Below, piece by piece: positions 55,692 to 64,000 of a stretch of 64,000 nt of DNA. The position numbers and the translations under genes are program-made. Origin of the DNA: Phaeobacter porticola (GTDB taxonomy: Bacteria; Pseudomonadota; Alphaproteobacteria; Rhodobacterales; Rhodobacteraceae); NCBI RefSeq assembly GCF_001888185.1, contig NZ_CP016364.1, forward strand, positions 496,001-560,000. The letters run 5' to 3'. Below the pieces are notes generated by a model. The model ran no database searches. It saw only the letters and a program-made list of their open reading frames with translations, and was not told the DNA's origin. Every line of letters starts with the position of its first letter. Positions within the stretch are counted from its first letter, which is position 1.

Positions 55692-55711
55692 TTGTGCGTT
55701 ATAACGCACAA
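55692..55711. promoter_or_regulatory. Operator copy 2 (BenE/XRE-cupin)
   Basis: TTGTGCGTTATAACGCACAA, a perfect 20-base palindrome. It starts 26 bases after copy 1 (about 2.5 helical turns) and lies 50 bases before the regulator start, so it likely controls both divergent genes. Best guess: the regulator encoded next door. Confidence 0.85.
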
Positions 55712-55761
55712 GACCTTTATGTAGGCCCGGTACGGGCACCGGTACGAGGCAACAGTGGACC

Positions 55762-56316
55762 ATGACTGACGACAGCATCCCCTTGAACCTGCGGGAGATT
55801 CGCAATGGTGCCGGGTTCAGTCTGTCCAGGGCGGCGGAGGCCACTGGCGTGAGCAAGGCCATGCTGGGTCAGATTGAACGCGGCGAATCAAGTCCAACGA
55901 TTGCGACGCTCTGGAAAATCGCCAAGGGCTTTCACCTGCCCCTGACCGCGTTGATTGGAGATGCATCACAGCCCGCCGGGGCGAGCGGTCGCAGCTTCCG
56001 CTCGGTGCAGTTTCCGGGGTCTATCGCGGTCAAGATGGTTTTTCCCTTTGACCCTGTACTGGGGGCCGAGACCTTTCACGTCAGCCTGAGGCCGGGCCAG
56101 TGCCACCAGTCGCAATCCCATGACACGGGCGTCACCGAAGAGGTTTTTGTGCTGGAGGGCGCGATGGAAGTGCTGCGGGATGGGGGGTGGGTGCCGCTCG
56201 ACGCTGGACAAGGGCTGCGCTTTGCGGCGGATCAACCCCATGGCTATCGTAGCGGCGAGAGTGGTGCGGCGTTTTTGAACATGCACCACTACCGCCAAGT
56301 GGCTGGGATAGCCTGA
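55762..56316 (+). CDS. XRE-family regulator with cupin sensor domain
   Basis: A 184-residue transcription factor. The N-terminal helix-turn-helix (LREIRNGAGFSLSRAAEATG and MLGQIERGESSPTIATLWKI, residues about 9-53) is XRE type. The C-terminal cupin (about 85-165, GVTEEVFVLEGAMEVLRDGG and FAADQPHGYRSGE) binds a small ligand or metal. It diverges from benE over twin operators, so it probably represses or activates benE in response to the transported compound. Single-gene transcript. No strong Shine-Dalgarno. Confidence 0.88.
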   Translation: MTDDSIPLNLREIRNGAGFSLSRAAEATGVSKAMLGQIERGESSPTIATLWKIAKGFHLPLTALIGDASQPAGASGRSFRSVQFPGSIAVKMVFPFDPVLGAETFHVSLRPGQCHQSQSHDTGVTEEVFVLEGAMEVLRDGGWVPLDAGQGLRFAADQPHGYRSGESGAAFLNMHHYRQVAGIA

Positions 56317-56497
56317 AAGACGGGCACGGGGGCGGTTCAATTGGCCGCAGCCACATGGCTTGTGCAGCGCTAACACCCGGCCTAATGCTTGGTCATCTAT
56401 TGATTGCGTTGATTTTCAGAGCCTTGCGCCAAGGCAAATCTTGGATGCGGGGCGCAACCGGATTTTGCGACGAAGCCATTTCAGGGGGAATAGGACT

Positions 56498-57361
56498 ATG
56501 GACACCTTGCGCGGTAGTCTTTTGATGGTGTTGGCCATGGCAGCCTTTGCGCTGGAAGACATGTTTATTAAATCCGCAGCCCAAAGCCTGCCAGTTGGGC
56601 AAATCCTGATCTTGTTTGGAATGGGCGGCATGGCGATCTTTGCCATCATGGCGCGTGCGCAGGGGCAGCGACTGTGGAGCCCGGTGTTTCGCACGCGCGC
56701 GCTGGTGGTGCGCTCAATTGCCGAGGTGGCAGGGCGGCTCTGTTATACGCTGGCGATTGCGCTGACACCCTTGTCGTCGGCGTCAGCGATCCTTCAGGCA
56801 ACACCGCTGGTGGTTTCTGCCGGGGCGGTTGTGTTCTTCAATGAACACGTAGGTCTGCGGCGCTGGCTGGCGATTGGTGCGGGGTTCATCGGGGTTCTGA
56901 TGATCCTGCGTCCTGGCGCCAGCGGGTTTGAGCTGGCCTCGCTCTTTGCGGTGGCGGGCACTTTGGGGTTTGCCGGACGGGATCTTGCCACACGGGCCGC
57001 ACCGGTCGGGCTGTCGAACGCGCATCTGGGGTTGGCGGGTTTTGCGATGTTGGTGGTCGCAGGCCTGATCGCACAGCCCTTTGGCGCGCCGATGGTGATG
57101 CCCGATGTGACCACATGGCTGGCTTTGGGCGCTGCGACTCTTGTGGGTGTGGTGGCCTATCAGGCCCTGACGGGTGCCATGCGCACCGGCGAGATCTCGG
57201 TTGTCGCGCCGTTTCGCTACACGCGGCTGATCTTTGCCATGGTGCTGGGAGTTGTGGTGTTCCACGAGCGGCCAGATCTGTGGACCCTTATTGGCAGTAC
57301 GGTCATCGTTGTCAGCGGTGGATTCACCCTGTTGCGCAGCAACCGTCGTCAACCGGCTTAA
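56498..57361 (+). CDS. DMT-family (EamA) transporter
   Basis: A 287-residue inner-membrane transporter with ten predicted membrane segments in two EamA repeats: [45 protein letters not shown] (quoted in part), then the second repeat ending [20 protein letters not shown] and [23 protein letters not shown] 56498 follows AGGGGGA; a 46-residue upstream extension is rejected. Follows the XRE-cupin gene by about 180 bases, perhaps on a separate transcript. Substrate unknown. Confidence 0.85.
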   Translation: MDTLRGSLLMVLAMAAFALEDMFIKSAAQSLPVGQILILFGMGGMAIFAIMARAQGQRLWSPVFRTRALVVRSIAEVAGRLCYTLAIALTPLSSASAILQATPLVVSAGAVVFFNEHVGLRRWLAIGAGFIGVLMILRPGASGFELASLFAVAGTLGFAGRDLATRAAPVGLSNAHLGLAGFAMLVVAGLIAQPFGAPMVMPDVTTWLALGAATLVGVVAYQALTGAMRTGEISVVAPFRYTRLIFAMVLGVVVFHERPDLWTLIGSTVIVVSGGFTLLRSNRRQPA

Positions 57362-57495
57362 GCGGTACTGGCAGGGCAGAGATCAGACAGCAGCCCTTGG
57401 TCCTGCCCCGAACTGCTCGGCGAAATTGCCTTGCGGGACAAACGCCTGCATCACCATCTTGCACCTCTGCCGTCGGCACCTTACATCTGCGACCC

Positions 57496-57972
57496 ATGGC
57501 CAAGCAAAAATCAGACCCGAATTACAAAGTGATCGCCGAAAACCGCCGTGCACGGTTTGACTACGCGATCGAAGACGATCTGGAATGCGGGATCCTTCTG
57601 GAAGGGTCCGAGGTCAAATCCCTGCGTGTTGGCGGCACCAATATCGCCGAGAGCTATGCCACGGTTGAAGATGGCGAACTGTGGCTGGTGAATTCCTATA
57701 TTGCGCCCTACGAACAGGCGAAAATGTTCAGACATGAAGAGCGTCGCCGTCGTAAGCTGCTGGTGTCGCGCAAGGAACTGTCGGTTCTTTGGAATGCGAC
57801 CCAACGCAAGGGCATGACGCTTGTGCCGCTGGTGATGTATTTCAACCACCGTGGATTGGCCAAAATGAAGATCGGTATCGCTAAGGGTAAGAAGAACCAC
57901 GACAAGCGCGAGACCGAGGCCAAACGCGATTGGTCGCGTCAAAAGCAGCGCCTGTTAAAAGATCACAGCTGA
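57496..57972 (+). CDS. smpB: SsrA-binding protein SmpB
   Basis: SmpB brings tmRNA to stalled ribosomes (trans-translation). The 158-residue protein has [22 protein letters not shown] (quoted in part), [21 protein letters not shown], the basic [15 protein letters not shown] segment and the C-terminal [19 protein letters not shown] tail that inserts in the mRNA channel. The start is ATG 57496; the frame is open upstream but reads into the DMT gene's other frame. ssrA itself is not in the window. Confidence 0.97.
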   Translation: MAKQKSDPNYKVIAENRRARFDYAIEDDLECGILLEGSEVKSLRVGGTNIAESYATVEDGELWLVNSYIAPYEQAKMFRHEERRRRKLLVSRKELSVLWNATQRKGMTLVPLVMYFNHRGLAKMKIGIAKGKKNHDKRETEAKRDWSRQKQRLLKDHS

Positions 57973-58090
57973 TCCCAGCCGCCACCAAGGCCAAATGATC
58001 AATCGACGGCTTGCAGACGTGCAGCGCGGCATGGGTTGGTTTGTTTGGTCATTTTGCTCCGCTCATTTTGCACCTTCTGTTACGGTTGCG

Positions 58091-58115
58091 GTATCTGACT
58101 AAATAAGTCAGATAC
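58091..58115. repeat. Perfect 10-base inverted repeat
   Basis: GTATCTGACT-AAATA-AGTCAGATAC, AT-rich, 80 bases before the 189-residue unknown gene and 120 after smpB. Without a U tract it looks more like an operator than a terminator. Confidence 0.6.
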
Positions 58116-58195
58116 ATGTTGCCCAGCAGACTCATCCTTCAGTCAGGCCCGGTAAACAGTTGTGATACCAGAATTGAGAATAAGGATGAGACCCG

Positions 58196-58765
58196 ATGAC
58201 CGAGGTAACTTCTGACGCCATGATGACATGTGGGCCGCTGCCAACCGTAGCCGATTCCCCCTCAGGCGTGACCCTTTCGAATGCCATCAGCCTTGCGGAA
58301 TTGAGGCTGGATGCATTTGAAGCTGCCTTACTGTCACCGCTGCGTCATTTCACGATCTGCCTGCGTCGACCCGAGAGCCAAGCCTGGCAGTTGGCCTACT
58401 GCACTGCATCAGAGCGTTGGGGCGATACCTTTGGTCTGGCGGTGGCCAATGCGCTGTTTAAGGTGATCCGCTGTCTGCATGACCTGCGGGCCGAGACGTA
58501 TCAGGGCCTCGACGCATTGGATCTGGAAACGCGAAATCTTGTAACGGCGGATGAGGCCGCGTTTCTGCGGATGCTGCACCACATGCGCCGGGATGAGACC
58601 GCCCCCGCGCGCGACGCCGTGGCGGATCTGACCGGGGGCTGGATGGACCCGCACGTCATACGCGCCGCACTGTCCTTTGCCCATCGGTTTCCGGCAGGCA
58701 AGGCCAAGCCGCAACATGGCGCGCTGCAATCAACACCGTATCACGGCTTACGAGTTGTGGGCTGA
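58196..58765 (+). CDS. Conserved protein of unknown function
   Basis: A 189-residue protein, probably soluble and helical, without signal peptide or known motif. It contains LRRPESQAWQLAYCTASERWG and the segment DEAAFLRMLHHMRRDETAPARDAV (quoted in part), suggesting a compact helical bundle. AAGGATGAGA lies about 7 bases before ATG 58196. It is preceded by a long inverted repeat that may control it. Role not known. Confidence 0.68.
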   Translation: MTEVTSDAMMTCGPLPTVADSPSGVTLSNAISLAELRLDAFEAALLSPLRHFTICLRRPESQAWQLAYCTASERWGDTFGLAVANALFKVIRCLHDLRAETYQGLDALDLETRNLVTADEAAFLRMLHHMRRDETAPARDAVADLTGGWMDPHVIRAALSFAHRFPAGKAKPQHGALQSTPYHGLRVVG

Positions 58766-58893
58766 TTGGCCTTGGCCTTGCGGCTAGGGGTGCCCATCGG
58801 GACAGATTATTGCGCTAACAGTCTGGCTTCTCTTGCGACTCTGTCCGGTCGGATGTACGGATGCCTCAGCACATATGAGGGGAGACGGAAACG

Positions 58894-59745
58894 TTGGACG
58901 ATCCTAAAACGCTTGTGTCGACAGACTGGCTTGCTGCGCATCTAAAGGACCCTGATCTGCGGCTCCTTGATGCATCCTGGTACATGCCGCATGAGGACCG
59001 CGATCCCAAAACTGAATATGATGCCGTTCATATTCCCGGCGCGCGCTTCTTTGACATCGACGATATTGCCGATAACCGTTCAGACCTGCCGCATATGGTC
59101 CCCCCGGTTGAGAAATTCATGTCCCGCCTGCGCGCGATGGGGGTTGGTGACGGCCATCAGGTGGTGGTTTATGACGGCACCGGCCTGCGGTCGGCCGCGC
59201 GGGTGTGGTGGCTGTTCCGCCTGATGGGGCAGAACAATATCGCGGTGCTGGATGGTGGCTTGCCGAAATGGCAGGCCGAAGGCAACCCGGTTGAGGATCT
59301 GCCGCCAGTGATCCGGGATCGCCACATGACCGTGCGGGTGCAGAACCATTTGCTGCGGGACGTCACACAGGTATCGTCGGCTGCCAAACTGGGCGATCAT
59401 GAGATCATTGATGCCCGCGCCGCTGAACGGTTTCGCGGCGCGGTGGCAGAACCACGCCAGGGCCTGCGTTCGGGCCATATTCCCGGCTCCAAAAACCTGC
59501 CCTATACCCAATTGCTGAACGCCGACCAAACGATGAAAGCGCCAGACGCCCTGCGCACCGCGTTTGAAACAGCCGGCGTCGATCTCAGCAAACCAGCCAT
59601 CACCACCTGTGGGTCCGGTGTTACCGCTGCCGTCCTCAGCCTCGCTATGGAGCGGATCGGCAAAACCGATCATGCGCTTTATGATGGGTCCTGGACAGAG
59701 TGGGGCGCCTTCCCGACCCTTCCCGTTGCAACCGGAGAGACCTGA
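58894..59745 (+). CDS. sseA: 3-mercaptopyruvate sulfurtransferase
   Basis: Transfers sulfane sulfur from 3-mercaptopyruvate. The 283-residue protein has two rhodanese domains: an inactive first half (TEYDAVHIPGARFFDIDDIA) and a catalytic second half whose loop reads CGSGVTA (about residues 238-244), the mercaptopyruvate form and not the thiosulfate one. Start codon TTG 58894 with GGGGAGA upstream. Stop overlaps the aminotransferase ATG (TGATG), matching cysteine/aromatic amino acid transamination feeding mercaptopyruvate. Confidence 0.9.
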   Translation: MDDPKTLVSTDWLAAHLKDPDLRLLDASWYMPHEDRDPKTEYDAVHIPGARFFDIDDIADNRSDLPHMVPPVEKFMSRLRAMGVGDGHQVVVYDGTGLRSAARVWWLFRLMGQNNIAVLDGGLPKWQAEGNPVEDLPPVIRDRHMTVRVQNHLLRDVTQVSSAAKLGDHEIIDARAAERFRGAVAEPRQGLRSGHIPGSKNLPYTQLLNADQTMKAPDALRTAFETAGVDLSKPAITTCGSGVTAAVLSLAMERIGKTDHALYDGSWTEWGAFPTLPVATGET

Positions 59746-60929
59746 TGTTCGAAACCCTGAAACCCCAGCCAGCGGATAAAATCCTGGCGTTGATGCAGAT
59801 GTATCGCGACGACCCGCGCGACAACAAAATCGACCTTGGTGTTGGCGTTTACAAAAACGCCGAAGGGGTGACGCCAGTCATGCGCGCCATCAAGACCGCC
59901 GAGCATAAACTGTGGGAAGAGCAAACCTCCAAATCCTACGTCGGGCTGGCCGGGGATCCGGCCTATTCCGATGCTATGATCAAGCTGATTCTGGCCGATA
60001 GTGTCGAACGCGCCAATGTTGCCGCCGCAGCCACGCCCGGTGGCACTGGCGCTGTGCGTCAGGCGTTTGAACTGATCAAGATGGCCAACCCTGGCGCGCG
60101 TGTTTTCGTGTCGAACCCGACCTGGCCGAACCACATTTCGATCCTGAACTATCTGAACATCGAAACTGTCGCCTATCGCTATTTCGACCGCGAAACCTGC
60201 GGCGTTGATTTCGACGGCATGATCGCGGACCTGAAGACGGCCAACAAGGGTGACGTGGTGCTGCTGCACGGCTGCTGCCACAACCCGACCGGTGCCAACC
60301 TCAATATGGTGCAGTGGCAGGAAGTCGTGGCCATCCTGAACGAGCGTGGTCTGATCCCGATGATCGACATTGCCTATCAGGGCTTTGGCGACGGTCTGGA
60401 AGAGGACGCACAGGGCGTGCGCTATGTCGCGGCCAATACGCCGGAATGTCTGATCGCGGCCAGCTGCTCCAAGAACTTCGGCATCTACCGCGAACGCACA
60501 GGTCTGCTGATGGCGGTTTCTCAGGACGGCGGCGCACAGGCGCTGAATCAGGGCACGCTGGCCTTCCTCAACCGCCAGAACTATTCTTTCCCGCCGGATC
60601 ACGGCGCGCGTCTGGTGTCGATGATCCTGAATGATGACGCCCTGCGCGCCGATTGGGCGGCAGAGCTGGAAGAGACCCGTCTGGGCATGCTGGCACTGCG
60701 TCAGCAACTCGCGGATGAGCTGCAACGCCTGACCGGATCTGACCGCTTTGGCTTCCTTGCCCAACATCGCGGCATGTTCTCGCTGCTTGGCACCACGCCG
60801 GAGATGGTCGAGAAAATGCGCGCAGACAGCGGCATCTATATGGTTGGTGACAGCCGTATGAACATCGCGGGCCTGAATGAGCAGACCGTGCCGATCCTCG
60901 CCAAGGCGATCCTTGACGCCGGCGTCTAA
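59745..60929 (+). CDS. tyrB: Aromatic amino acid aminotransferase
   Basis: A 394-residue PLP enzyme of the aspartate/tyrosine aminotransferase class I group. It has NKIDLGVGVYKNAEG, the substrate-binding YVGLAGDPAY, HGCCHNPTGANL, DIAYQGFGDGLEED, and the PLP lysine in SCSKNFGIYRERTGLL (Lys about 246). It is coupled to sseA (one-base TGATG overlap): transamination of cysteine yields 3-mercaptopyruvate for SseA, a plausible joint role. tyrB versus aspC specificity is not resolvable by eye. Confidence 0.88.
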   Translation: MFETLKPQPADKILALMQMYRDDPRDNKIDLGVGVYKNAEGVTPVMRAIKTAEHKLWEEQTSKSYVGLAGDPAYSDAMIKLILADSVERANVAAAATPGGTGAVRQAFELIKMANPGARVFVSNPTWPNHISILNYLNIETVAYRYFDRETCGVDFDGMIADLKTANKGDVVLLHGCCHNPTGANLNMVQWQEVVAILNERGLIPMIDIAYQGFGDGLEEDAQGVRYVAANTPECLIAASCSKNFGIYRERTGLLMAVSQDGGAQALNQGTLAFLNRQNYSFPPDHGARLVSMILNDDALRADWAAELEETRLGMLALRQQLADELQRLTGSDRFGFLAQHRGMFSLLGTTPEMVEKMRADSGIYMVGDSRMNIAGLNEQTVPILAKAILDAGV

Positions 60930-60960
60930 GCCTGCGGTCTGATACCTGAGAAACACCAAG

Positions 60961-60988
60961 ACGCGCCCCCGATCCGGGCGCGTTTTTT
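60961..60988 (+). terminator. Rho-independent terminator of sseA-tyrB
   Basis: ACGCGCCC-N7-GGGCGCGT (8 bp stem) followed by TTTTTT, 31 bases after the aminotransferase stop. Confidence 0.92.
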
Positions 60989-61013
60989 GCGCCGTGTTCG
61001 CTCGGCGCAAATG

Positions 61014-61042
61014 AAAACGCGGCCCTTACACGAAAGGCCGCG
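61014..61042 (-). terminator. Rho-independent terminator of glnK-amtB
   Basis: CGCGGCC and GGCCGCG (61018-61042) form a 7 bp stem that extends inside; on the minus strand it is followed by TTTTCA, about 25 bases after the amtB stop. Confidence 0.75.
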
Positions 61043-61067
61043 CCATATTTTTGTTTTTTGGGTCTGC

Positions 61068-62408
61068 TTAGCTGGGCGAAAACTCAGGATAGGCTTCCAT
61101 CCCCAGCTCCGCCATATCCAAGCCGTTCACCTCATCTTCTTCGCCAACCCGGATCCCTGTCACAGCACGCAGGATCAGCCACACGACAGCTGAACTGATC
61201 ACCACAAAGAGGGCGACGACCACGATACCGGTCAGCTGGGTGATCAGGCTTGCCTCAGGATTGGTCAGCACGACGGCGATGGTGCCCCAGATGCCGGCGA
61301 CCAGATGTACCGGGATGGCGCCAACCACATCGTCGATCTTCATCTTGTCCAGCATTGGCACGACAAAGACCACAATAATGCCGCCGATTGCGCCAATCAG
61401 GGTCGCCATACCAAGGCTGGGCGTCAGCGGTTCTGCGGTGATCGACACCAGCCCGGCCAGCGCGCCATTCAGGATCATGGTCAGATCAGGCTTTTTGAAC
61501 AACAGCTGGGTCAGGATCAGCGCCGCTACGGCACCGCCGGCAGCGGCGGCATTGGTATTGGCAAAGATCCGGCTGACGTCAGCCACATCTCCCACGGTAC
61601 CCATCGCCAGCTGCGAGCCACCGTTAAAGCCAAACCAACCGAGCCACAGAATAAAGGTGCCCAATGTGGCCAGCGCCAGATTGGAACCGGGCATCGGGAT
61701 GGTTTTACCTGCCTTGTACTTGCCCAGACGCGGGCCGAGGATCAGCGCGCCGGTCAGCGCAGCCCAGCCGCCCACGGAATGCACCACAGTGGAGCCTGCG
61801 AAGTCGAGGAAACCCATTTCATCCAGGAAACCACCGCCCCATTTCCAGCTGGCTTGCAACGGGTAAATCACGGCTGTCAGTACCACGGTAAAGGCAAGGA
61901 ACGGCCAAAGCTTCACGCGCTCTGCCAGCGTGCCGGACACAATCGACGCCGTGGTTGCACAGAACATCAGCTGAAAGAAGAAATCCGACCCGGTTGAGGC
62001 ATAGGAATAATCATCCGCAGCTTCGGATGAAAGGCCGACCGCCTCCAGCACGCCGGGACCCCAGACCCCAGACAGGACGCCGTTCACAGACCAATTCCCC
62101 AACGGGTACATCAGGTTATACCCGATCAGATAGTAAAAGATCGCGGCCAGTGAAAACAGCGCGACATTCTTGGTCAGCTGCATGGTTACGTTCTTGGATC
62201 GCACCAGACCAGCCTCCAGCATCGCGAAACCGGCCGCCATCCAGAACACCAGAATGCCACCAATCAAAAACAGCAGCGAGTTGAGAATAAAGACCGTGTC
62301 GGTGGCCGCAGCGCCAGCAGGCGGGGCGGCTGCAGCCTCTTGCGCGACAGCAAGACCTGGCAGGATCAGCGCCGTCAGGGCCGCAAGGGAGAGGGTTGAT
62401 TTACGCAT
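61068..62408 (-). CDS. amtB: Ammonium transporter AmtB
   Basis: Takes up ammonium across the inner membrane. The 446-residue protein starts with a cleavable signal (ALTALILPGLAVA, then AQEAAAAPPAGAA), followed by eleven helices. Amt family motifs: FWMAAGFAMLEAGLVRSKN, GGWAALTGALILGPRLGKY, FILWLGWFGFNGGSQL (the family's twin-His channel region), and NGALAGLVSITAEPLTPS. ATG 62406-62408 follows AAGGAAGG. It follows glnK, the standard glnK-amtB pair. Confidence 0.96.
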   Translation of the reverse strand: MRKSTLSLAALTALILPGLAVAQEAAAAPPAGAAATDTVFILNSLLFLIGGILVFWMAAGFAMLEAGLVRSKNVTMQLTKNVALFSLAAIFYYLIGYNLMYPLGNWSVNGVLSGVWGPGVLEAVGLSSEAADDYSYASTGSDFFFQLMFCATTASIVSGTLAERVKLWPFLAFTVVLTAVIYPLQASWKWGGGFLDEMGFLDFAGSTVVHSVGGWAALTGALILGPRLGKYKAGKTIPMPGSNLALATLGTFILWLGWFGFNGGSQLAMGTVGDVADVSRIFANTNAAAAGGAVAALILTQLLFKKPDLTMILNGALAGLVSITAEPLTPSLGMATLIGAIGGIIVVFVVPMLDKMKIDDVVGAIPVHLVAGIWGTIAVVLTNPEASLITQLTGIVVVALFVVISSAVVWLILRAVTGIRVGEEDEVNGLDMAELGMEAYPEFSPS

Positions 62409-62434
62409 AAGTGATTTCCTTCCTTTGCGCGTCT

Positions 62435-62773
62435 TCACAGCGCGTCGTGATTGGTTTCGCCGGTGCGCACGCGGATTGCCTGCTCAACGTCGAGAACAAA
62501 GATCTTGCCGTCACCGATTTTGCCGGTGCGGGCTGTTTGGGTGATGGTGTCGACGACCTGATCGGCCAGTCCTGATGGCACGACCAGATCCAGCCGTACT
62601 TTGGGTACGAAATTCACCTCATATTCCGCGCCACGGTAAATCTCGGTATGGCCAGCCTGGGCGCCAAACCCTTTGATTTCGGTGACCATCAAGCCGGACA
62701 CGCCGATGGATGTCAGCGCTTCGCGAACCTCCTCCAGCTTGAACGGCTTGATGGTTGCTATGATCATTTTCAT
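62435..62773 (-). CDS. glnK: Nitrogen regulatory protein PII (GlnK)
   Basis: A 112-residue PII trimer subunit that senses 2-oxoglutarate/ATP and glutamine status and blocks AmtB. PII signatures: MKMIIATIKPFKLEEVREAL, T-loop with the uridylylation Tyr51 in RGAEYEVNF, GKIGDGKIFV (B-loop) and VEQAIRVRTGE. The start is MKMII at ATG 62771-62773; upstream in-frame codons are not homologous. It is the first gene of glnK-amtB. Confidence 0.96.
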   Translation of the reverse strand: MKMIIATIKPFKLEEVREALTSIGVSGLMVTEIKGFGAQAGHTEIYRGAEYEVNFVPKVRLDLVVPSGLADQVVDTITQTARTGKIGDGKIFVLDVEQAIRVRTGETNHDAL

Positions 62774-63031
62774 CCCTGAACCCCTGTCGTGATGGCTGCG
62801 CCTGAACTCTTTGCAGGTGCAGAAAATCCGCTGAACCGAGTCGGTGGAACATTCACCTCCCTGTTTCCGGGGGCTGCCGCGGGGGGAGGATGAAAAAATA
62901 GGCGTTCTTTTGCCGTTGCGCTTAAAAAACACCCGGCAGAGAGAGGGGAATTGCGCGCAAACTGCCCCTCAACAAAGCAGAGCAGACCGGGTATTGTCCG
63001 CAAAACGGGCAAACCGGGCAGGATCTGGAAG
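62774..63031. other. Divergent regulatory region, glnK and PBP gene
   Basis: 258 bases between glnK (minus) and the penicillin-binding protein gene (plus). Promoters of both must lie here. No clear sigma-54 -24/-12 pair for glnK was found. A GC-rich run (62868-62892) and AT-rich 62893-62900 stand out. Confidence 0.5.
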
Positions 63032-64000
63032 ATGGCACAAGGAACGCGGCGTCGACCTCTGGTCGCAGACAAACGCTACGCGACAGCTGGGCGTGGCACG
63101 CAGGGCAATGGCACTGCGCGCAAGTCGAAACCACGGCCAAAATCGAACGCGAAACCCCGTAAATCGGGTTGGTTCGGCCTGTTCCGTTCCGGCCGTAAAG
63201 GCGGCGGTGGTGGTGGCAGGGGACCGCGCAAACCGCAAAAGCCCAAGACCCTGTTGGGCAAGCTGCTGGCGATGGTGTTGGCTCCGTTCCGCTGGGCCTT
63301 TCGCCTGGCCTGGGGATTTACCTGGCGCATTGGCATGATCTCTGCCGCGCTGGTGGCGCTGGCTGTAGGCTATCACTACATGAAACTGCCCGAGGTTGCC
63401 GAGCTGCTGGACGGGCGCGCGCGAGGCTCTGTCACCCTGACCGACCGCAATGGCGAGGTGTTCGCTTGGCGCGGAGATCAATTCGGCGGCGTGGTCACCA
63501 GTGACACGGTGTCGCCCTATCTAAAAAACGCCATCGTCGCGACCGAGGACAAGCGGTTCTATCGGCACTTCGGGGTGTCTCCACGCGGTGTCGCCAGTGC
63601 TGTGCGCATCAACCTGCGAGAGGGACGTGGTCCGCTGTCCGGCCATGGTGGCTCCACCATCACCCAACAGACCGCCAAACTGCTCTGTCTTGGTGTGGTT
63701 TACGACCCGACGGAATGGGAGAGCGAGCGCGCTTATGAGCGTGACTGCCGCCAGGGCTCGCTCTGGCGCAAGGCCAAGGAAGCCATCTTTGCAATGGCGA
63801 TGGAGGCCAAATACACCAAGGATGAGATTCTCTCGATCTATATGAACCGCGCCTATCTGGGCGGGGGTGCTTACGGTGCAGAGGCGGCAGCGCAGCGCTA
63901 TTTCGGCAAATCTGCCAATCAGGTTGATGCGTCTGAGGCCGCGATGCTGGCGGGCCTTCTGACCGCGCCGTCGACATTGGCACCAACCAACAACTTGCAA
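63032..64000 (+). CDS. Penicillin-binding protein 1A-type transglycosylase (partial)
   Basis: The first 323 residues of a bifunctional class A penicillin-binding protein, cut by the window end. A basic, Gly/Arg-rich cytosolic tail (about 1-85) precedes a transmembrane helix (RIGMISAALVALAVGYHYM, about 92-112). The glycosyltransferase (GT51) domain then has ATEDKRFYRHFGV (catalytic Glu near 171), GGSTITQQTAKLLCL and EILSIYMNRAYLGGGAYG, all diagnostic. The transpeptidase domain lies beyond the window. Builds peptidoglycan in the periplasm. Confidence 0.95.
   Translation, partial: MAQGTRRRPLVADKRYATAGRGTQGNGTARKSKPRPKSNAKPRKSGWFGLFRSGRKGGGGGGRGPRKPQKPKTLLGKLLAMVLAPFRWAFRLAWGFTWRIGMISAALVALAVGYHYMKLPEVAELLDGRARGSVTLTDRNGEVFAWRGDQFGGVVTSDTVSPYLKNAIVATEDKRFYRHFGVSPRGVASAVRINLREGRGPLSGHGGSTITQQTAKLLCLGVVYDPTEWESERAYERDCRQGSLWRKAKEAIFAMAMEAKYTKDEILSIYMNRAYLGGGAYGAEAAAQRYFGKSANQVDASEAAMLAGLLTAPSTLAPTNNLQ

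Noticed and set aside
62774-63031. Sigma-54/NtrC promoter for glnK
   Set aside because: No GG-N10-GC type -24/-12 element was seen upstream, only unrelated GC-rich sequence.
1-64000. CRISPR arrays, prophage or insertion sequences
   Set aside because: No regularly spaced repeats, transposase or phage-structural motifs were seen anywhere in the window.

Overview
The window is a 64 kb chromosomal segment of a Roseobacter-group alphaproteobacterium (Rhodobacterales; something like Phaeobacter, Ruegeria or a relative). This rests on gene content and order (hisS-hisZ-hisG, pssA-pmtA, glcDEF, hemC/hemE divergent pair, DUF1523/DUF6638 genes), the high GC content, and protein sequences that read like roseobacter homologues. 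It is mostly core genome. No integrase, transposase, phage gene or CRISPR array was seen.

Layout. 0-8.6 kb: a HAD hydrolase, clpS, an RsmC-like rRNA methyltransferase, an SDR protein, and haem genes hemF, hemC (minus) and hemE (plus), with a GH25 lysozyme-like lipoprotein, a small basic protein and a CoA-transferase. 8.7-11.2 kb: a ZntA-type metal ATPase behind a MerR-type promoter, and slyX. 11.4-14.7 kb: the hisS-hisZ-hisG operon. 15-26.8 kb: a secreted lectin-like protein, tRNA-Pro(CGG), a DMT transporter, leuB, leuC-leuD, a degenerate-looking EEP protein, an MscS channel, rsfS-rlmH (ribosome maintenance) and two envelope proteins. 26.8-30.8 kb: glycolate oxidase glcDEF behind a palindrome. 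30.9-34.7 kb: a serine protease, an Hsp20 gene with an RpoH-like promoter and a ROSE-type RNA thermometer, and a phytase/esterase-like secreted protein. 34.8-40.4 kb: succinate-semialdehyde dehydrogenase, an alpha/beta hydrolase, creatinase, and pssA-pmtA (phospholipid synthesis).

40.5-48.4 kb is the most intriguing stretch: eight same-strand genes for a coiled-coil protein, small membrane proteins, an AAA+ ATPase, DUF6638 and DUF1523 proteins and an unknown 373-residue protein. They lie behind an AT-rich palindrome. A low-GC gene resembling DUF3825 sits seamlessly between the ATPase and the DUF6638 gene. I read this as an uncharacterised ATPase/envelope module carrying a horizontally acquired passenger.

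48.5-64 kb: a divergent glycosyltransferase/sulfotransferase pair, a broken Nudix gene, a methyltransferase, ilvD, benE with a divergent XRE-cupin regulator and twin operators, a second DMT transporter, smpB, a sulfurtransferase-aminotransferase pair, amtB-glnK (nitrogen sensing and ammonium uptake), and the start of a class A penicillin-binding protein cut by the window edge. Functions come from motif recognition and recalled family sequences; no database search was possible.
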